DNA of 64,000 nucleotides from Gandjariella thermophila (GTDB lineage Bacteria > Actinomycetota > Actinomycetes > Mycobacteriales > Pseudonocardiaceae): the NCBI RefSeq assembly GCF_005405885.1, contig NZ_BJFL01000005.1:186001-250000 (forward strand), written 5' to 3'. Position 1 is the stretch's first letter, and each line of letters starts with the position of its first letter. This document shows, in pieces, positions 1 to 8,603 of this stretch. The notes beneath the pieces are model-generated. The model was given only the letters and a program-made list of their open reading frames with translations, made no database searches and was not told the origin of the DNA. Both the position numbers and the translations under genes were made by a program.

Positions 1-189
1 TGCGCAGCGCGGCGTCGAACACCCGGGCGATCTCCACGGCGCCAAGCCTGCCACGGTGCCCGGTGCCGCCTCCGCGGGAGAGGGCATGGGCACGTGCTGT
101 GAAGGTGGCCTCAGCGCATAGCAGGCCGGCCGGCAGCGTGCCAGCATCCCTACAACAGCTCAGTTACTCTCCGGTACGAGGAGGTACCC
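1..189. promoter_or_regulatory. window edge and upstream region of CoA lyase gene
   Basis: No complete gene is visible here. On the minus strand a frame reading VEIARVFDAALR opens with a GTG at 37 and runs off the window edge. It could be the start of a divergent gene, but it has no clear ribosome site. The last bases before 190 carry the GAGGAGG ribosome site of the CoA lyase gene. Confidence 0.4.
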
Positions 190-1155
190 GTGGCCGTCGC
201 CGAGCGCCAGCGCCCCCGTCGTTCCTGCCTGGCCGTTCCCGGGTCCAGCCAGAAGATGATTGACAAGGCCCGCGGGCTGCCCGCCGACCAGGTGTTCCTC
301 GACCTGGAGGACGCGTGCGCGCCGCTGGCCAAGCCAGACGCGCGCAAGACCATCGTCGCCGCCCTCAACGAGGGCGGATGGGGCGACAAGACCCGGGTGG
401 TCCGGGTGAACGACCTGACCACCGAGTGGACCTACCGGGACGTCGTCGAGGTGGTCGAGGGAGCCGGCGCCAACCTCGACTGCATCATGCTGCCGAAGGT
501 GCAGACGGCCGAGCAGGTCGCCTGGCTGGACCTCACCCTCACCCAGATCGAGAAGACCATGGGATACGAGGTTGGCCGGATCGGCATCGAGGCGCAGATC
601 GAGAACGCCAGGGGCCTGGTCAACGTGGACGCCATCGCCGAGGCGTCGCCCCGGGTGGAGACGATCATCTTCGGTCCGGCCGACTTCATGGCGTCGATCA
701 ACATGAAGTCGCTGGTGGTCGGTGAGCAGCCGCCCGGCTACGACGTGGGCGACGCCTACCACTACATCCTGATGCGCATCCTGATGGCGGCGCGAGCCAA
801 CGACCTGCAGGCCATCGACGGCCCGTACCTGCAGATCCGTGACGTGGACGGGTTCCGCCGGGTGGCCGGCCGGGCGGCCGCCCTGGGCTTCGACGGCAAG
901 TGGGTGCTGCACCCCGGCCAGCTCGACGCGTGCAACGAGACGTTCAGCCCGAAGCAGGAGGACTACGACCACGCGGAGAACATCCTCGACGCGTACGAGT
1001 ACTTCACCTCCGAGGCGGGCGGCAAGCGCGGCGCGGCCATGCTCGGTGACGAGATGATCGACGAGGCGTCCCGGAAGATGGCGCTGGTGATCGCGAACAA
1101 GGGCCGTGCGGCGGGCATGCGGCGCACCGACCGTTGGACCCCGCCGGAGGACTGA
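190..1155 (+). CDS. CoA-ester lyase, HpcH/HpaI (CitE/malyl-CoA lyase) family
   Basis: A 321-residue aldolase-type lyase that should cleave or form a malyl-CoA-like thioester in the cytoplasm, Mg2+ dependent. The family pattern is clear: FLDLEDACAP (residues 36-45) with the metal and substrate acidic residues, Arg72 in RVND, the GIEAQIENARGL strand with the metal-binding Glu near 134, and FGPADFMASI near 161-170. The GTG start follows GAGGAGG by about six bases. Length suits malyl-CoA/methylmalyl-CoA lyases better than short CitE subunits. With the acyl-CoA dehydrogenase downstream and a MaoC dehydratase at 15859 it may act in a beta-methylmalyl/mesaconyl-CoA type pathway. The exact substrate is inferred, not shown. 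Confidence 0.9.
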   Translation: MAVAERQRPRRSCLAVPGSSQKMIDKARGLPADQVFLDLEDACAPLAKPDARKTIVAALNEGGWGDKTRVVRVNDLTTEWTYRDVVEVVEGAGANLDCIMLPKVQTAEQVAWLDLTLTQIEKTMGYEVGRIGIEAQIENARGLVNVDAIAEASPRVETIIFGPADFMASINMKSLVVGEQPPGYDVGDAYHYILMRILMAARANDLQAIDGPYLQIRDVDGFRRVAGRAAALGFDGKWVLHPGQLDACNETFSPKQEDYDHAENILDAYEYFTSEAGGKRGAAMLGDEMIDEASRKMALVIANKGRAAGMRRTDRWTPPED

Positions 1156-1170
1156 CCCCACGGGCACGCA

Positions 1171-1208
1171 CGGCCGGGCCGCGACGGGTTGTCGCCGCGG
1201 CCCGGCCG
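1171..1208 (+). terminator. GC-rich hairpin after the CoA lyase gene
   Basis: A 13-base perfect inverted repeat (1171-1183 with 1196-1208) starts 16 bases after the CoA lyase stop codon. It is typical of the T-tract-poor hairpin terminators of actinomycetes. Confidence 0.65.
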
Positions 1209-1327
1209 CCGCGCGTTCTCGCGCCCCTCGCCAGGGTGCGCCGGCGCGTTAGCAGCGGGTGAGAAGGTCCACAGCCAGCCCTGGTCAACTTGCGATAACA
1301 GGGTGGTGAACGGTCAGGCTGCGAGGC

Positions 1328-1501
1328 ATGGCCAAACATCGCCTGGAGGAGAGACGGGGCTTCCCCTGGTTCGGTCGGCGGCGCAGGGACGATCTGCTGG
1401 AGCGGGCGCTGCGCGCGTGTGACGGCTGCGGCGAGCGGGTACACGTGTGGGCCGACGCGTGCCGGCACTGCGGCACCGAACTCGAACTGCTGGCCGGCTG
1501 A
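1328..1501 (+). CDS. small zinc-ribbon protein (57 aa)
   Basis: A short reading frame with a basic N-terminus (MAKHRLEERRG) and two paired-cysteine knuckles: CDGC near residues 31-34 and CRHC near 45-48. Together they form a CxxC-x10-CxxC ribbon expected to bind one zinc. The ORF is followed directly by a hairpin (1510-1530), which suggests its own transcription unit. No strong ribosome site is visible (AGGCTGCGAGG lies just upstream). Function is unknown; it could be a small nucleic-acid or protein-binding ribbon. The cysteine spacing is the main reason to accept it. Confidence 0.6.
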   Translation: MAKHRLEERRGFPWFGRRRRDDLLERALRACDGCGERVHVWADACRHCGTELELLAG

Positions 1502-1509
1502 CCGCCACC

Positions 1510-1530
1510 GGACCGGAGAAAGGCCGGTCC
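1510..1530 (+). terminator. hairpin after zinc-ribbon gene
   Basis: The 7-base stem GGACCGG/CCGGTCC with a 7-base loop lies nine bases after the stop codon of the small zinc-ribbon gene. Confidence 0.45.
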
Positions 1531-1547
1531 AGCCGGCGCCGGGGCGC

Positions 1548-1634
1548 GGCACCCGCGATCGCGGCGGCGGGGCGTTCGAGCAGGACCGGCATGGTGTCCA
1601 GGGGAGCCCCGGCGATGCGATCGCGGCGCGGGTT
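1548..1634. repeat. dispersed GCGATCGC-containing palindromic element, copy 1
   Basis: Contains the palindrome CCGCGATCGCGG (1553-1564) and the core GGCGATGCGATCGCGGCGCG followed by GGTTC. The same core occurs near 28070-28090, and in shorter form near 18967-18983. It fills the gap between the zinc-ribbon gene and the acyl-CoA dehydrogenase gene. It looks like a REP-type element rather than coding DNA. Confidence 0.5.
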
Positions 1635-1769
1635 CGAGGACGACACAGTGGCGGTGAGCACCTTCCTTGCGCAAACGGTCGTTAACGGGGCCATACTCGC
1701 CGGTAACCCAATGCCGGGCCGGCTGCCGCACGGTCCGGGCGCACGGATTTGCGACGAAAGGGGAGCGCG

Positions 1770-2966
1770 ATGGCCCGGCTCGCCCAGACCGCCGGTCTGA
1801 CCGACGTCCAGCAGGAGATTCTCTCGACGGTCCGGGACTTCGTGGACAAGGAGATCATCCCGCACGCCCAGACCCTCGAGCACGGCGACACCTATCCGAC
1901 CGACATCGTCGAGGGCATGAAGGAGATGGGGCTGTTCGGCCTCACCGTGCCCGAGGAGTACGGCGGCCTCGGCGAGTCGCTGCTCACCTACGCGCTGGTC
2001 GTGGAGGAGATCGCGCGCGGGTGGATGAGCGTCTCCGGCGTGATCAACACCCACTTCATCGTCGCGCACATGCTCAAGTACCACGGCACCCCGGAGCAGA
2101 AGCAGCGCCTGCTGCCCCGGATGGCCACCGGCGAGGTGCGTGGCGCGTTCTCCATGTCCGAGCCGGAACTGGGCTCGGACGTCGCCGCGATCAAGACGCG
2201 GGCGAAGCGCGAGGGCGACGAGTACGTCATCGACGGCGCGAAGATGTGGCTGACCAACGGCGGCACCTCCAACCTGGTCGCCGTGCTGGTGCGCACCGAC
2301 GAGGGCGCGGAGAAGCCGCACCAGAACCTCACCACGTTCCTGGTGGAGAAGCCGGAGGGCTTCGGCGAGGTGATGCCCGGCCTGTCCATCCCCGGCAAGA
2401 TCGACAAGATGGGCTACAAGGGCGTCGACACCACCGAGCTGGTCTTCGATGGCTTCCGTATCGGCGCGGAGGCGATCCTCGGTGGCGAGCCCGGCAAGGG
2501 CTTCCGGCACATGATGGACGGCATCGAGGTGGGCCGGGTCAACGTGGCCGCGCGGGCCTGCGGCATCGCCATCCGCGCCTTCGAACTGGCTGTCGAGTAC
2601 GCCCAGCAGCGCCGCACCTTCGGCAAGCCGATCGCCGAGCACCAGGCGATCGCGTTCAAGCTGGCCGAGATGGCCACCAAGGTGGAGGCCGCGCACCTGA
2701 TGATGGTCAACGCGGCGAAGCTGAAGGACTCCGGAGAGCGCAACGACGTGCAGGCCGGCATGGCCAAGCTGATCGCCTCCGAGTACTGCGCCGAGGTGAC
2801 CCAGGAGGCGTTCCGCATCCACGGCGGCTACGGCTACTCCAAGGAGTACGAGATCGAGCGCCTGATGCGGGAGGCGCCGTTCCTGCTGATCGGCGAGGGC
2901 ACCAGCGAGATCCAGAAGACCATCATCAGCCGCGGCCTGCTTCGCGAGTACCGCTCCCGCGGCTGA
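1770..2966 (+). CDS. acyl-CoA dehydrogenase
   Basis: A 398-residue FAD enzyme that introduces an alpha-beta double bond into an acyl-CoA and passes electrons to ETF. Family features in order: an all-helical N-terminal domain, the FSMSEPELGSDVA substrate/FAD signature near 125-140, a beta domain with WLTNGG, and the C-terminal helical domain ending GEGTSEIQKTII, where the catalytic Glu normally lies. The ATG at 1770 is chosen because GAAAGGGGAG lies 6-12 bases upstream; a GTG frame extending to 1749 lacks a site. Short/branched-chain or methylsuccinyl-type substrates are possible. Pairing with the upstream lyase suggests a dicarboxylic acyl-CoA route, which is inference. Confidence 0.9.
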   Translation: MARLAQTAGLTDVQQEILSTVRDFVDKEIIPHAQTLEHGDTYPTDIVEGMKEMGLFGLTVPEEYGGLGESLLTYALVVEEIARGWMSVSGVINTHFIVAHMLKYHGTPEQKQRLLPRMATGEVRGAFSMSEPELGSDVAAIKTRAKREGDEYVIDGAKMWLTNGGTSNLVAVLVRTDEGAEKPHQNLTTFLVEKPEGFGEVMPGLSIPGKIDKMGYKGVDTTELVFDGFRIGAEAILGGEPGKGFRHMMDGIEVGRVNVAARACGIAIRAFELAVEYAQQRRTFGKPIAEHQAIAFKLAEMATKVEAAHLMMVNAAKLKDSGERNDVQAGMAKLIASEYCAEVTQEAFRIHGGYGYSKEYEIERLMREAPFLLIGEGTSEIQKTIISRGLLREYRSRG

Positions 2967-2972
2967 CCGGAT

Positions 2973-3036
2973 CCGCGTTCAGCGGGCTGGACGGGCTTCG
3001 GAGCGCCGGGAACCCCGTTCAGCCCGCTCGACGCGG
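2973..3036. repeat. palindromic REP-like hairpin, copy 1
   Basis: Imperfect inverted repeat right after the acyl-CoA dehydrogenase stop: arm 2973-2993 pairs with 3016-3036 at 19 of 21 positions. Its core GTTCAGCGGGCT recurs in a second hairpin at 13981-14044. It could also serve as the transcription terminator. Confidence 0.65.
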
Positions 3037-3125
3037 AGAAGGAGACGCGGCGTTCGGGGTGTCCCGATCGCGTGGTTCCTCATCACTTGGCAGGATGGGA
3101 CGTAACCGTCCGCGAAGAGGTGATG

Positions 3126-3656
3126 ATGGTGTCCAGCCCTTTCACCGGTCCGCAACGGCCGGGCGCGGGCCTGCCTCGGCTGCCCACGCCGCCGAGCGGC
3201 TGGCCGATCGGTTCGTACTCCACCTACGAGGAGGCCCAGCGGGCGGTCGACTTCCTCGCCGACAGCCAGTTTCCCGTCCAGGACGTCACGATCGTCGGCG
3301 TCGACCTGATGCTCGTCGAGCGCGTCATCGCGCGGCTCACCTGGGGCAAGGTGGTCGGCACCGGCGCCGCGTCCGGAGCGTGGTTCGGCCTGTTCGTGGG
3401 CGTGCTGCTGAGCCTGTTCAACACCACGGGCTCGGCGTTCGGACCGATCCTGGTCGGCCTCGTCACCGGCGTCGTCTTCGGCGTCGTGTTCGCCGCGGCC
3501 GGCTACGCGTCCACCCGGGGCAGCAGGGACTTCTCCTCGGCCAGCCAACTCGTCGCCGGCCGCTACGACGTGCTCTGCCAACCGCGGCACGCCGAGCAGG
3601 GCAGGGACCTGCTCGCCAAGCTCGCCATGAAGCCGGGCGAGTCGCAGCCGGAGTAA
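3126..3656 (+). CDS. general stress protein 17M-like membrane protein
   Basis: A 176-residue protein. The N-terminal part (SYSTYEEAQRAVDFLAD, QDVTIVGVDLMLVERV) matches the general-stress 17M/YflT-like ferredoxin-fold domain. Two glycine-rich hydrophobic segments follow (about 82-107 and 112-132), then a C-terminal half with RYDVLCQP. The ATG at 3126 is favoured because GAAGAGG ends five bases upstream; an adjacent ATG at 3123 is equally in frame. It sits directly before the trehalose importer operon, as Rv1234 does before lpqY in M. tuberculosis. Its biochemical role is unknown. Confidence 0.75.
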   Translation: MVSSPFTGPQRPGAGLPRLPTPPSGWPIGSYSTYEEAQRAVDFLADSQFPVQDVTIVGVDLMLVERVIARLTWGKVVGTGAASGAWFGLFVGVLLSLFNTTGSAFGPILVGLVTGVVFGVVFAAAGYASTRGSRDFSSASQLVAGRYDVLCQPRHAEQGRDLLAKLAMKPGESQPE

Positions 3657-3867
3657 CCGGCCGGCTACCGGTTTCTGAATCGTTGTGTCGAGGCACTTGC
3701 GTGTCCTGATCAGCCGGGCCTAGGTTCTTTTCACCAGTCGAGCGGTGTACCACCTCACACGCTCGGCGGCGATGGCACGACGAGGTGCCGGGCGGCGTTG
3801 CCGACTCCTGGCGATCGGCGTAGGCGGCCTGGTTCCTCCCGTGGTTCGGTGGAAGGAGACAGGGCCG
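3657..3867 (+). promoter_or_regulatory. upstream region of trehalose importer operon
   Basis: A 211-base gap that should hold the promoter of lpqY-sugABC. The inverted repeat CCGGCCGGCTACCGG lies near its start. The lpqY frame stays open through the second half, but GGAAGGAG at 3851-3858 marks 3868 as the start. No operator could be assigned. Confidence 0.4.
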
Positions 3868-5166
3868 ATGAGGGGTGCACACCCCGGCGTCGTTCCCGGC
3901 CGGCGCGGCCGTTCCCGGCGGTACCGGGCGGCCGCCGCGCTGGGTGCCGCGTTTCTCGCCGCGCCGATGGTCGCGGCGTGCGGGTCGGGCGGCGGTGGTG
4001 GGACGACCATCAACGTCTACTACGGACCCGAGGAGAACTTCCAGAACGTCGTCGAGGCGTGCAACGCCAAGGCGGCCGGCCGGTATCGGATCGTCTACAA
4101 CACCCTGCCGCGCGAGGCGGACGGGCAGCGCGAGCAGATGGTGCGGCGGCTCGCCGCCGGCGACCCGGGCATGGACGTCCTCGGTCTGGACGTCACCTGG
4201 ACGCCCGAGTTCGCCGAGGCGGGCTGGATCGAGGAGTGGGCCGGCCAGAACAGGGCGGACGTGGAGAGCGGCACGCTGCCTGGTCCACTGAAGACGGCCA
4301 CGTACCACGGCAAGCTGTACGCGGCGCCGAAGAACACCAACGTGCAGCTGCTGTGGTACCGCGACGATCTCGTCCCCAACCCGCCGCAGACCTGGGACGA
4401 GATGCTCTCCATGGCCGAGCAGCTCAAGCAGCAGGGCAAGCCGAACGAGGTGCTGGTCACCGGTGCCCAGTACGAGGGCCTGGTGGCGACGTACAACACG
4501 TTGGTCGCCTCCTCCGGCGGGCACATCATCTCCGACGACGGCACCAGGGCCGTGATGGACGCCGGTGCCGTGCACGCGCTGGACGAGCTGCGGAAGCTGG
4601 CCACCTCGCCGGTGGCCGACCCGTCGCTGTCCAACGACAAGGAGGACAGCATCCGGCACACCATGGAGGACGGCCGGGCCGCGTTCGAGCTGAACTGGCC
4701 GTTCGTCTACGCCTCCATGCGGAAGGACCGTCCGGAGCTGGCGGCCCACTTCAAGTGGGCGCCGTATCCCGGCACCCTGCCTGGCATGCCGGGCAAGGCC
4801 GCCATCGGTGGCTTCAACCTCGCGGTGAGCACCTACTCGCGGCACAAGCCGGAGGCGTTCGAGGCGGCCAAGTGCCTGCGCAGCGCGGAGAGCCAGAAGT
4901 ACTCGGCGATCAACTCCGGGGTGCCGCCGACCATCGAGGCCGTCTACGCCGACCCGGACATGACCCAGAAGTACCCGATGAAGGACGCGATCCTGCAGGA
5001 ACTGACGGACCCGGCGGTGCGGCCGATCACTCCGGCGTACCAGAACGCCTCGACGGTCATCTCGACGGTGCTGTCCCCGCCGTCCGGCATCGACCCGCAG
5101 CGCACCGCGGACCGGCTGCGTAAGGAGTTGCAGGACGCGCTGGACTCGAAGGGAGTCCTCCCGTGA
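3868..5166 (+). CDS. lpqY: trehalose-binding lipoprotein LpqY of ABC importer
   Basis: A 432-residue extracellular solute-binding protein (family 1) anchored as a lipoprotein. A basic N-terminus and hydrophobic stretch end in the lipobox VAAC with Cys38. The body matches mycobacterial LpqY closely: DVLGLDVTWTPEFAEAGW, TLPGPLKTA, YAAPKNTNVQLLWYR, AFELNWPFVYASM and the C-terminal SPPSGIDPQRTADRLR. In mycobacteria this system retrieves trehalose released during cell-envelope mycolate transfer, and the same substrate is inferred here. The start at 3868 has GGAAGGAG nine bases upstream. The stop codon overlaps a GTG that opens a tandem leader element before sugA. Confidence 0.9.
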   Translation: MRGAHPGVVPGRRGRSRRYRAAAALGAAFLAAPMVAACGSGGGGGTTINVYYGPEENFQNVVEACNAKAAGRYRIVYNTLPREADGQREQMVRRLAAGDPGMDVLGLDVTWTPEFAEAGWIEEWAGQNRADVESGTLPGPLKTATYHGKLYAAPKNTNVQLLWYRDDLVPNPPQTWDEMLSMAEQLKQQGKPNEVLVTGAQYEGLVATYNTLVASSGGHIISDDGTRAVMDAGAVHALDELRKLATSPVADPSLSNDKEDSIRHTMEDGRAAFELNWPFVYASMRKDRPELAAHFKWAPYPGTLPGMPGKAAIGGFNLAVSTYSRHKPEAFEAAKCLRSAESQKYSAINSGVPPTIEAVYADPDMTQKYPMKDAILQELTDPAVRPITPAYQNASTVISTVLSPPSGIDPQRTADRLRKELQDALDSKGVLP

Positions 5167-5281
5167 GCGCCGACGTGTTTCGCGCCGAAGCACGCTTTCC
5201 CGCTGAGGCGCCGTCGATACAGCCCTCAGAGGCGCGGTCATGCGCGCCGACGTACTCCCCTCCTCGGAGGCGCAGTCATGA
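5163..5281 (+). other. tandem family-I mini-cistrons between lpqY and sugA
   Basis: Two copies of a mini-ORF motif. The second (5240-5281) is a complete cistron, ATG CGC GCC ... TCA TGA, encoding [13 protein letters not shown]; its TGA overlaps the sugA ATG (ATGA), and its CGGAGG (5265-5270) is the sugA ribosome site. The first starts as GTG overlapping the lpqY stop (GTGA at 5163) and reads VSADVFRAEARFPAEA...EARS. It lacks its stop because TCATGA became TCATGC. A third relative precedes nirD at 45038. The arrangement suggests translational coupling through a short leader cistron. Confidence 0.6.
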
Positions 5282-6237
5282 GTGAGCAGCTCGCCACGGC
5301 GGTCGCCAGCACGGCGACGACCACCAAGGCACCCGAGAAGGGCAAGGCCGTGCTGAGCGAGGGCAAGCGGGCCGAGCGGCGGCTGGGCTGGCTGCTCTGC
5401 GCGCCCGCGGCGATCGTGATGCTGGCGGTCACCGGCTATCCGATCGTCTACTCGTTCTGGCTGTCGTTGCAGCGGTTCGACCTGAGGTTCCCGGCTCGGC
5501 GGGAGTTCATCGGGCTGGACAACTACGTCACCGTGCTCACCAGCGGGTACTGGTGGACGGCGTTCGGGGTGACCGCGGTGATCACGGTGATCTCGGTGGC
5601 CATCGAGCTGGTGCTCGGCATGATCCTCGCGCTGATCATGCACCGGGCGCTGGTCGGCCGCGGCCTGGTCCGCACGGTCAGCCTGATCCCGTACGGGATC
5701 GTCACCGTGGTCGCCGCGTTCTCCTGGCGCTACGCCTGGACACCCAAGACCGGCTACCTGGCCGACCTGGTCAGCCCGGGCGGTGCACCGCTCACCGAGC
5801 GGCTGCCCTCGCTGGCCATCATCATCCTGGCCGAGGTGTGGAAGACCACGCCGTTCATGGCGTTGCTGCTGATGGCCGGCCTGGCGCTGGTGCCGGACGA
5901 CCTGCTCAAGGCGGCGGCGATGGACGGCGCGTCGGCCTGGCAGCGGTTCGTCAAGGTGACCCTGCCGGTGATGAAGCCGGCGATCCTGGTCGCCCTGCTG
6001 TTCCGCACCCTGGACGCGTTCCGCGTGTTCGACAACATCTTCATCCTGACCAACGGGGCGCAGCAGACGTCGTCGGTGTCCATCCAGGCCTACGACAACC
6101 TCATCAAGGGGCTGAACCTCGGCATCGGCTCGACCATGTCGATCCTCATCTTCCTCACGGTCGCGGTGATCGCCTTCCTCTTCGTCAAGGGGTTCGGCAC
6201 CGCGGCCCCCGGTAGCGACCAGGGTGGGAGGCGCTGA
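5278..6237 (+). CDS. sugA: trehalose ABC importer permease SugA
   Basis: A 319-residue inner-membrane permease of the MalF type with six or more hydrophobic segments; the first is [26 protein letters not shown] near residues 39-64. The EAA loop that docks on the ATPase reads [19 protein letters not shown] near 212-230. It forms the channel with SugB. The ATG at 5278 sits inside ATGA, overlapping the stop of a 13-residue mini-cistron, with CGGAGG upstream. It ends one base into the sugB ATG, so these two are translationally coupled. Confidence 0.9.
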   Translation: MSEQLATAVASTATTTKAPEKGKAVLSEGKRAERRLGWLLCAPAAIVMLAVTGYPIVYSFWLSLQRFDLRFPARREFIGLDNYVTVLTSGYWWTAFGVTAVITVISVAIELVLGMILALIMHRALVGRGLVRTVSLIPYGIVTVVAAFSWRYAWTPKTGYLADLVSPGGAPLTERLPSLAIIILAEVWKTTPFMALLLMAGLALVPDDLLKAAAMDGASAWQRFVKVTLPVMKPAILVALLFRTLDAFRVFDNIFILTNGAQQTSSVSIQAYDNLIKGLNLGIGSTMSILIFLTVAVIAFLFVKGFGTAAPGSDQGGRR

Positions 6238-7082
6238 TGGCGATCATCGGTGGCACCGAGACCACCGGGCGGAAGGTGCGCTGGGCGCTCCTGGACGTCG
6301 TCGTGGTGGTCTACGCGCTGGTGCCGGTACTGTGGATCGTGTCGCTGTCGTTCAAGACCACCGACACGCTCACCGACGGGAACTTCATCCCGCGCAAGTG
6401 GACGCTGGACAACTACCGGACGATCTTCACCACCACCGAGTTCGTCCGCGCGCTGGGCAACTCCATCGGCATCGCGCTGATCTCCACGGCGATCGCCGTG
6501 GTGCTCGGCACGATGGCGGCGTACGCGATCGCCCGGCTGGACTTCCCCGGTAAGCGCGCGCTGATCGGGGTGTCCCTGCTGATCGCGATGTTCCCGCAGG
6601 TGTCCCTGGTCTCCCCGCTGTTCGAGACGGAACGCACCCTCGGGCTGTTCAACACCTGGCCCGGGCTGATCCTGCCGTACATCACCTTCGCGTTGCCGCT
6701 GTCCATCTACACGCTGTCCGCCTTCTTCCGGGAGATCCCGTGGGAGCTGGAGAAGGCGGCGAAGATGGACGGGGCCACGCCCGGCCAGGCGTTCCGCAGG
6801 GTGATCGCGCCGCTGGCCGCGCCGGGCGTGTTCACCACCGCGATCCTGGTGTTCATCTTCTGCTGGAACGACTTCGTCTTCGCCATCTCCCTCACGTCGA
6901 CGAGCGCGTCCCGCACGGTGCCGGCGGCGCTGTCGTTCTTCACCGGGTCCTCCCAGTTCGAGGACCCGGCCGGGTCGATCTCCGCGGCCGCCGTGGTGAT
7001 CACCGTTCCGATCATCGTGTTCGTGCTGTTCTTCCAGCGCCGAATCGTCGCGGGCCTGACGTCCGGCGCCGTCAAGGGGTGA
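6237..7082 (+). CDS. sugB: trehalose ABC importer permease SugB
   Basis: A 281-residue MalG-type permease. The first membrane segment ([20 protein letters not shown]) is near 17-36, and the EAA motif [20 protein letters not shown] lies near 167-186. The ATG shares its first base with the sugA stop (TGATG), so translation is coupled. The heterodimer with SugA carries the sugar delivered by LpqY. Length and order match sugB of mycobacteria. Confidence 0.9.
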   Translation: MAIIGGTETTGRKVRWALLDVVVVVYALVPVLWIVSLSFKTTDTLTDGNFIPRKWTLDNYRTIFTTTEFVRALGNSIGIALISTAIAVVLGTMAAYAIARLDFPGKRALIGVSLLIAMFPQVSLVSPLFETERTLGLFNTWPGLILPYITFALPLSIYTLSAFFREIPWELEKAAKMDGATPGQAFRRVIAPLAAPGVFTTAILVFIFCWNDFVFAISLTSTSASRTVPAALSFFTGSSQFEDPAGSISAAAVVITVPIIVFVLFFQRRIVAGLTSGAVKG

Positions 7083-7088
7083 TCTGAC

Positions 7089-8273
7089 GTGGCCGACATC
7101 GTCCTGGACAAGGTTTCCAAGCGGTACCCGGACGGCGCGCTCGCAGTGTCCGATGTGGACATCGAGATCGCCGACGGCGAGTTCATCATCCTGGTCGGGC
7201 CATCCGGATGCGGAAAGTCCACGACGCTCAACATGATCGCCGGTCTGGAGGACATCACCGCCGGCGAGCTGCGCATCGGCGGGGCGCGGATGAACGAGCG
7301 GGCGCCGAAGGACCGGGACATCGCCATGGTGTTCCAGTCCTACGCGCTCTACCCGCACATGACCGTGCGGGAGAACATGGCCTTTCCGCTGCGGCTGGCC
7401 AAGGTGGACAACGCGACGGTGGAGCGGAAGGTCAACGAGGCGGCGAAGATCCTCGACCTCACCCAGCACCTGGACCGCAAGCCGGCCAACCTCTCCGGCG
7501 GCCAGCGGCAGCGGGTCGCCATGGGCCGGGCGATCGTGCGCAACCCCAAGGCGTTCCTGATGGACGAGCCACTGTCCAATCTGGACGCCAAGCTGCGGGT
7601 GCAGATGCGCACCTCGGTGTCCCGGCTGCAGAAGCAGCTCGGCACCACCACGGTGTACGTCACGCACGACCAGACGGAGGCGATGACGCTGGGCGACCGG
7701 GTGGTGGTGATGCGCGGCGGCGTGGTGCAGCAGATCGGCGCGCCGCAGTACCTCTACGACCACCCGGCCAACCTGTTCGTCGCCGGGTTCATCGGCTCAC
7801 CGGCGATGAACTTCGTGCCGGCCACCGTGGAGGAAGGCAGGCTCCGCTGTGCCCTCGGCGATCTGACCCTGCCGGACGCCACCCGGCGCAGGCTGGAGGC
7901 GGCGGACGCGCCCCGCGAGGTGATCATGGGCGTGCGCCCGGAGCACTTCGAGGACGCCGCGCTGCTTGACGAGGCCGCCCGGTCGCGGGGCGCGCTGTTC
8001 AGCGGCCAGGTGGACGTGCTGGAGTCGATGGGCTCCGACAAGTACGCCTACTTCACCCTCGCCGCCGAGCGGGCCAGCACCGCGGAACTGGAGGAACTGG
8101 CCGCCGACGCGGGCACGGCCGACGTGCCGTCCGCCGGCTCGCAGCTAATCACCCGGATCTCCGCGGCGTCGGCCGCGAGGGAGGGCGAGAAGCTGCAGGT
8201 CTGGTTCGACGTGGCGAACGCCCAGGTGTTCGACCCGGCCAGCGGCCGCAACCTCACGTTCTCCGGCGACTGA
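7089..8273 (+). CDS. sugC: trehalose ABC importer ATPase SugC (MalK/UgpC type)
   Basis: A 394-residue ABC ATPase energising the SugAB permease. Walker A GPSGCGKST (37-45), Q-loop AMVFQSYALYPH, signature LSGGQRQR, Walker B AFLMDEP and the switch His in YVTHDQTEA are all intact. The C-terminal third is the MalK-type regulatory (TOBE) region, beginning around GVRPEHFE. GTG start, seven bases after the sugB stop. A strong terminator hairpin follows, so the operon ends here. Confidence 0.92.
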   Translation: MADIVLDKVSKRYPDGALAVSDVDIEIADGEFIILVGPSGCGKSTTLNMIAGLEDITAGELRIGGARMNERAPKDRDIAMVFQSYALYPHMTVRENMAFPLRLAKVDNATVERKVNEAAKILDLTQHLDRKPANLSGGQRQRVAMGRAIVRNPKAFLMDEPLSNLDAKLRVQMRTSVSRLQKQLGTTTVYVTHDQTEAMTLGDRVVVMRGGVVQQIGAPQYLYDHPANLFVAGFIGSPAMNFVPATVEEGRLRCALGDLTLPDATRRRLEAADAPREVIMGVRPEHFEDAALLDEAARSRGALFSGQVDVLESMGSDKYAYFTLAAERASTAELEELAADAGTADVPSAGSQLITRISAASAAREGEKLQVWFDVANAQVFDPASGRNLTFSGD

Positions 8274-8603
8274 AGCCCCGTCCCGCCGGGGCCGGTCCGC
8301 ATTCCGGACCGGCCCCCGGGCACCGGCCGTGCCCACGACGGGCGCCCACCCGCCGGTCCGGCGCGTCGGGTGCCGTCCGCCGGGTGAACCTGCTCCGCCG
8401 AAGGGTCATGTTCGCGCCGCTGAGCTTGAGGGCGGCGCAGGGCTCGCAGCGGCGGGCGCCCACCGTGCCGGGCGGCACCGGGTTGGTCACCGCGACTTCA
8501 CCTGGTCGGGGGAGCGCCGGGTGGCTGGTCGCCCCTGTTCGGGCGCTGTCGTTGTCGGGGACCGGTGCGACGATCGATCACACCGGGTTCGGGGGTGGTC
8601 GTC
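8274..8603. other. intergenic region after the sug operon
   Basis: Apart from the terminator at 8288-8316 no gene or clear site is visible. The sequence is GC-rich and non-coding in appearance. It presumably also contains the promoter of the following membrane protein gene. Confidence 0.4.
8288..8316 (+). terminator. terminator of lpqY-sugABC operon
   Basis: A perfect 12-base stem (GGGGCCGGTCCG pairing with CGGACCGGCCCC) with a 5-base loop, 14 bases after the sugC stop. Confidence 0.8.

Noticed and set aside
1-37. Possible divergent gene start at GTG 37 (VEIARVFDAALR)
   Set aside because: Protein-like but only 12 codons are inside the window and no ribosome site is visible, so no feature was called.
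1314-2822. Minus-strand long open frame opposite the acyl-CoA dehydrogenase
   Set aside because: Antisense shadow; the plus-strand protein is a clear family member.
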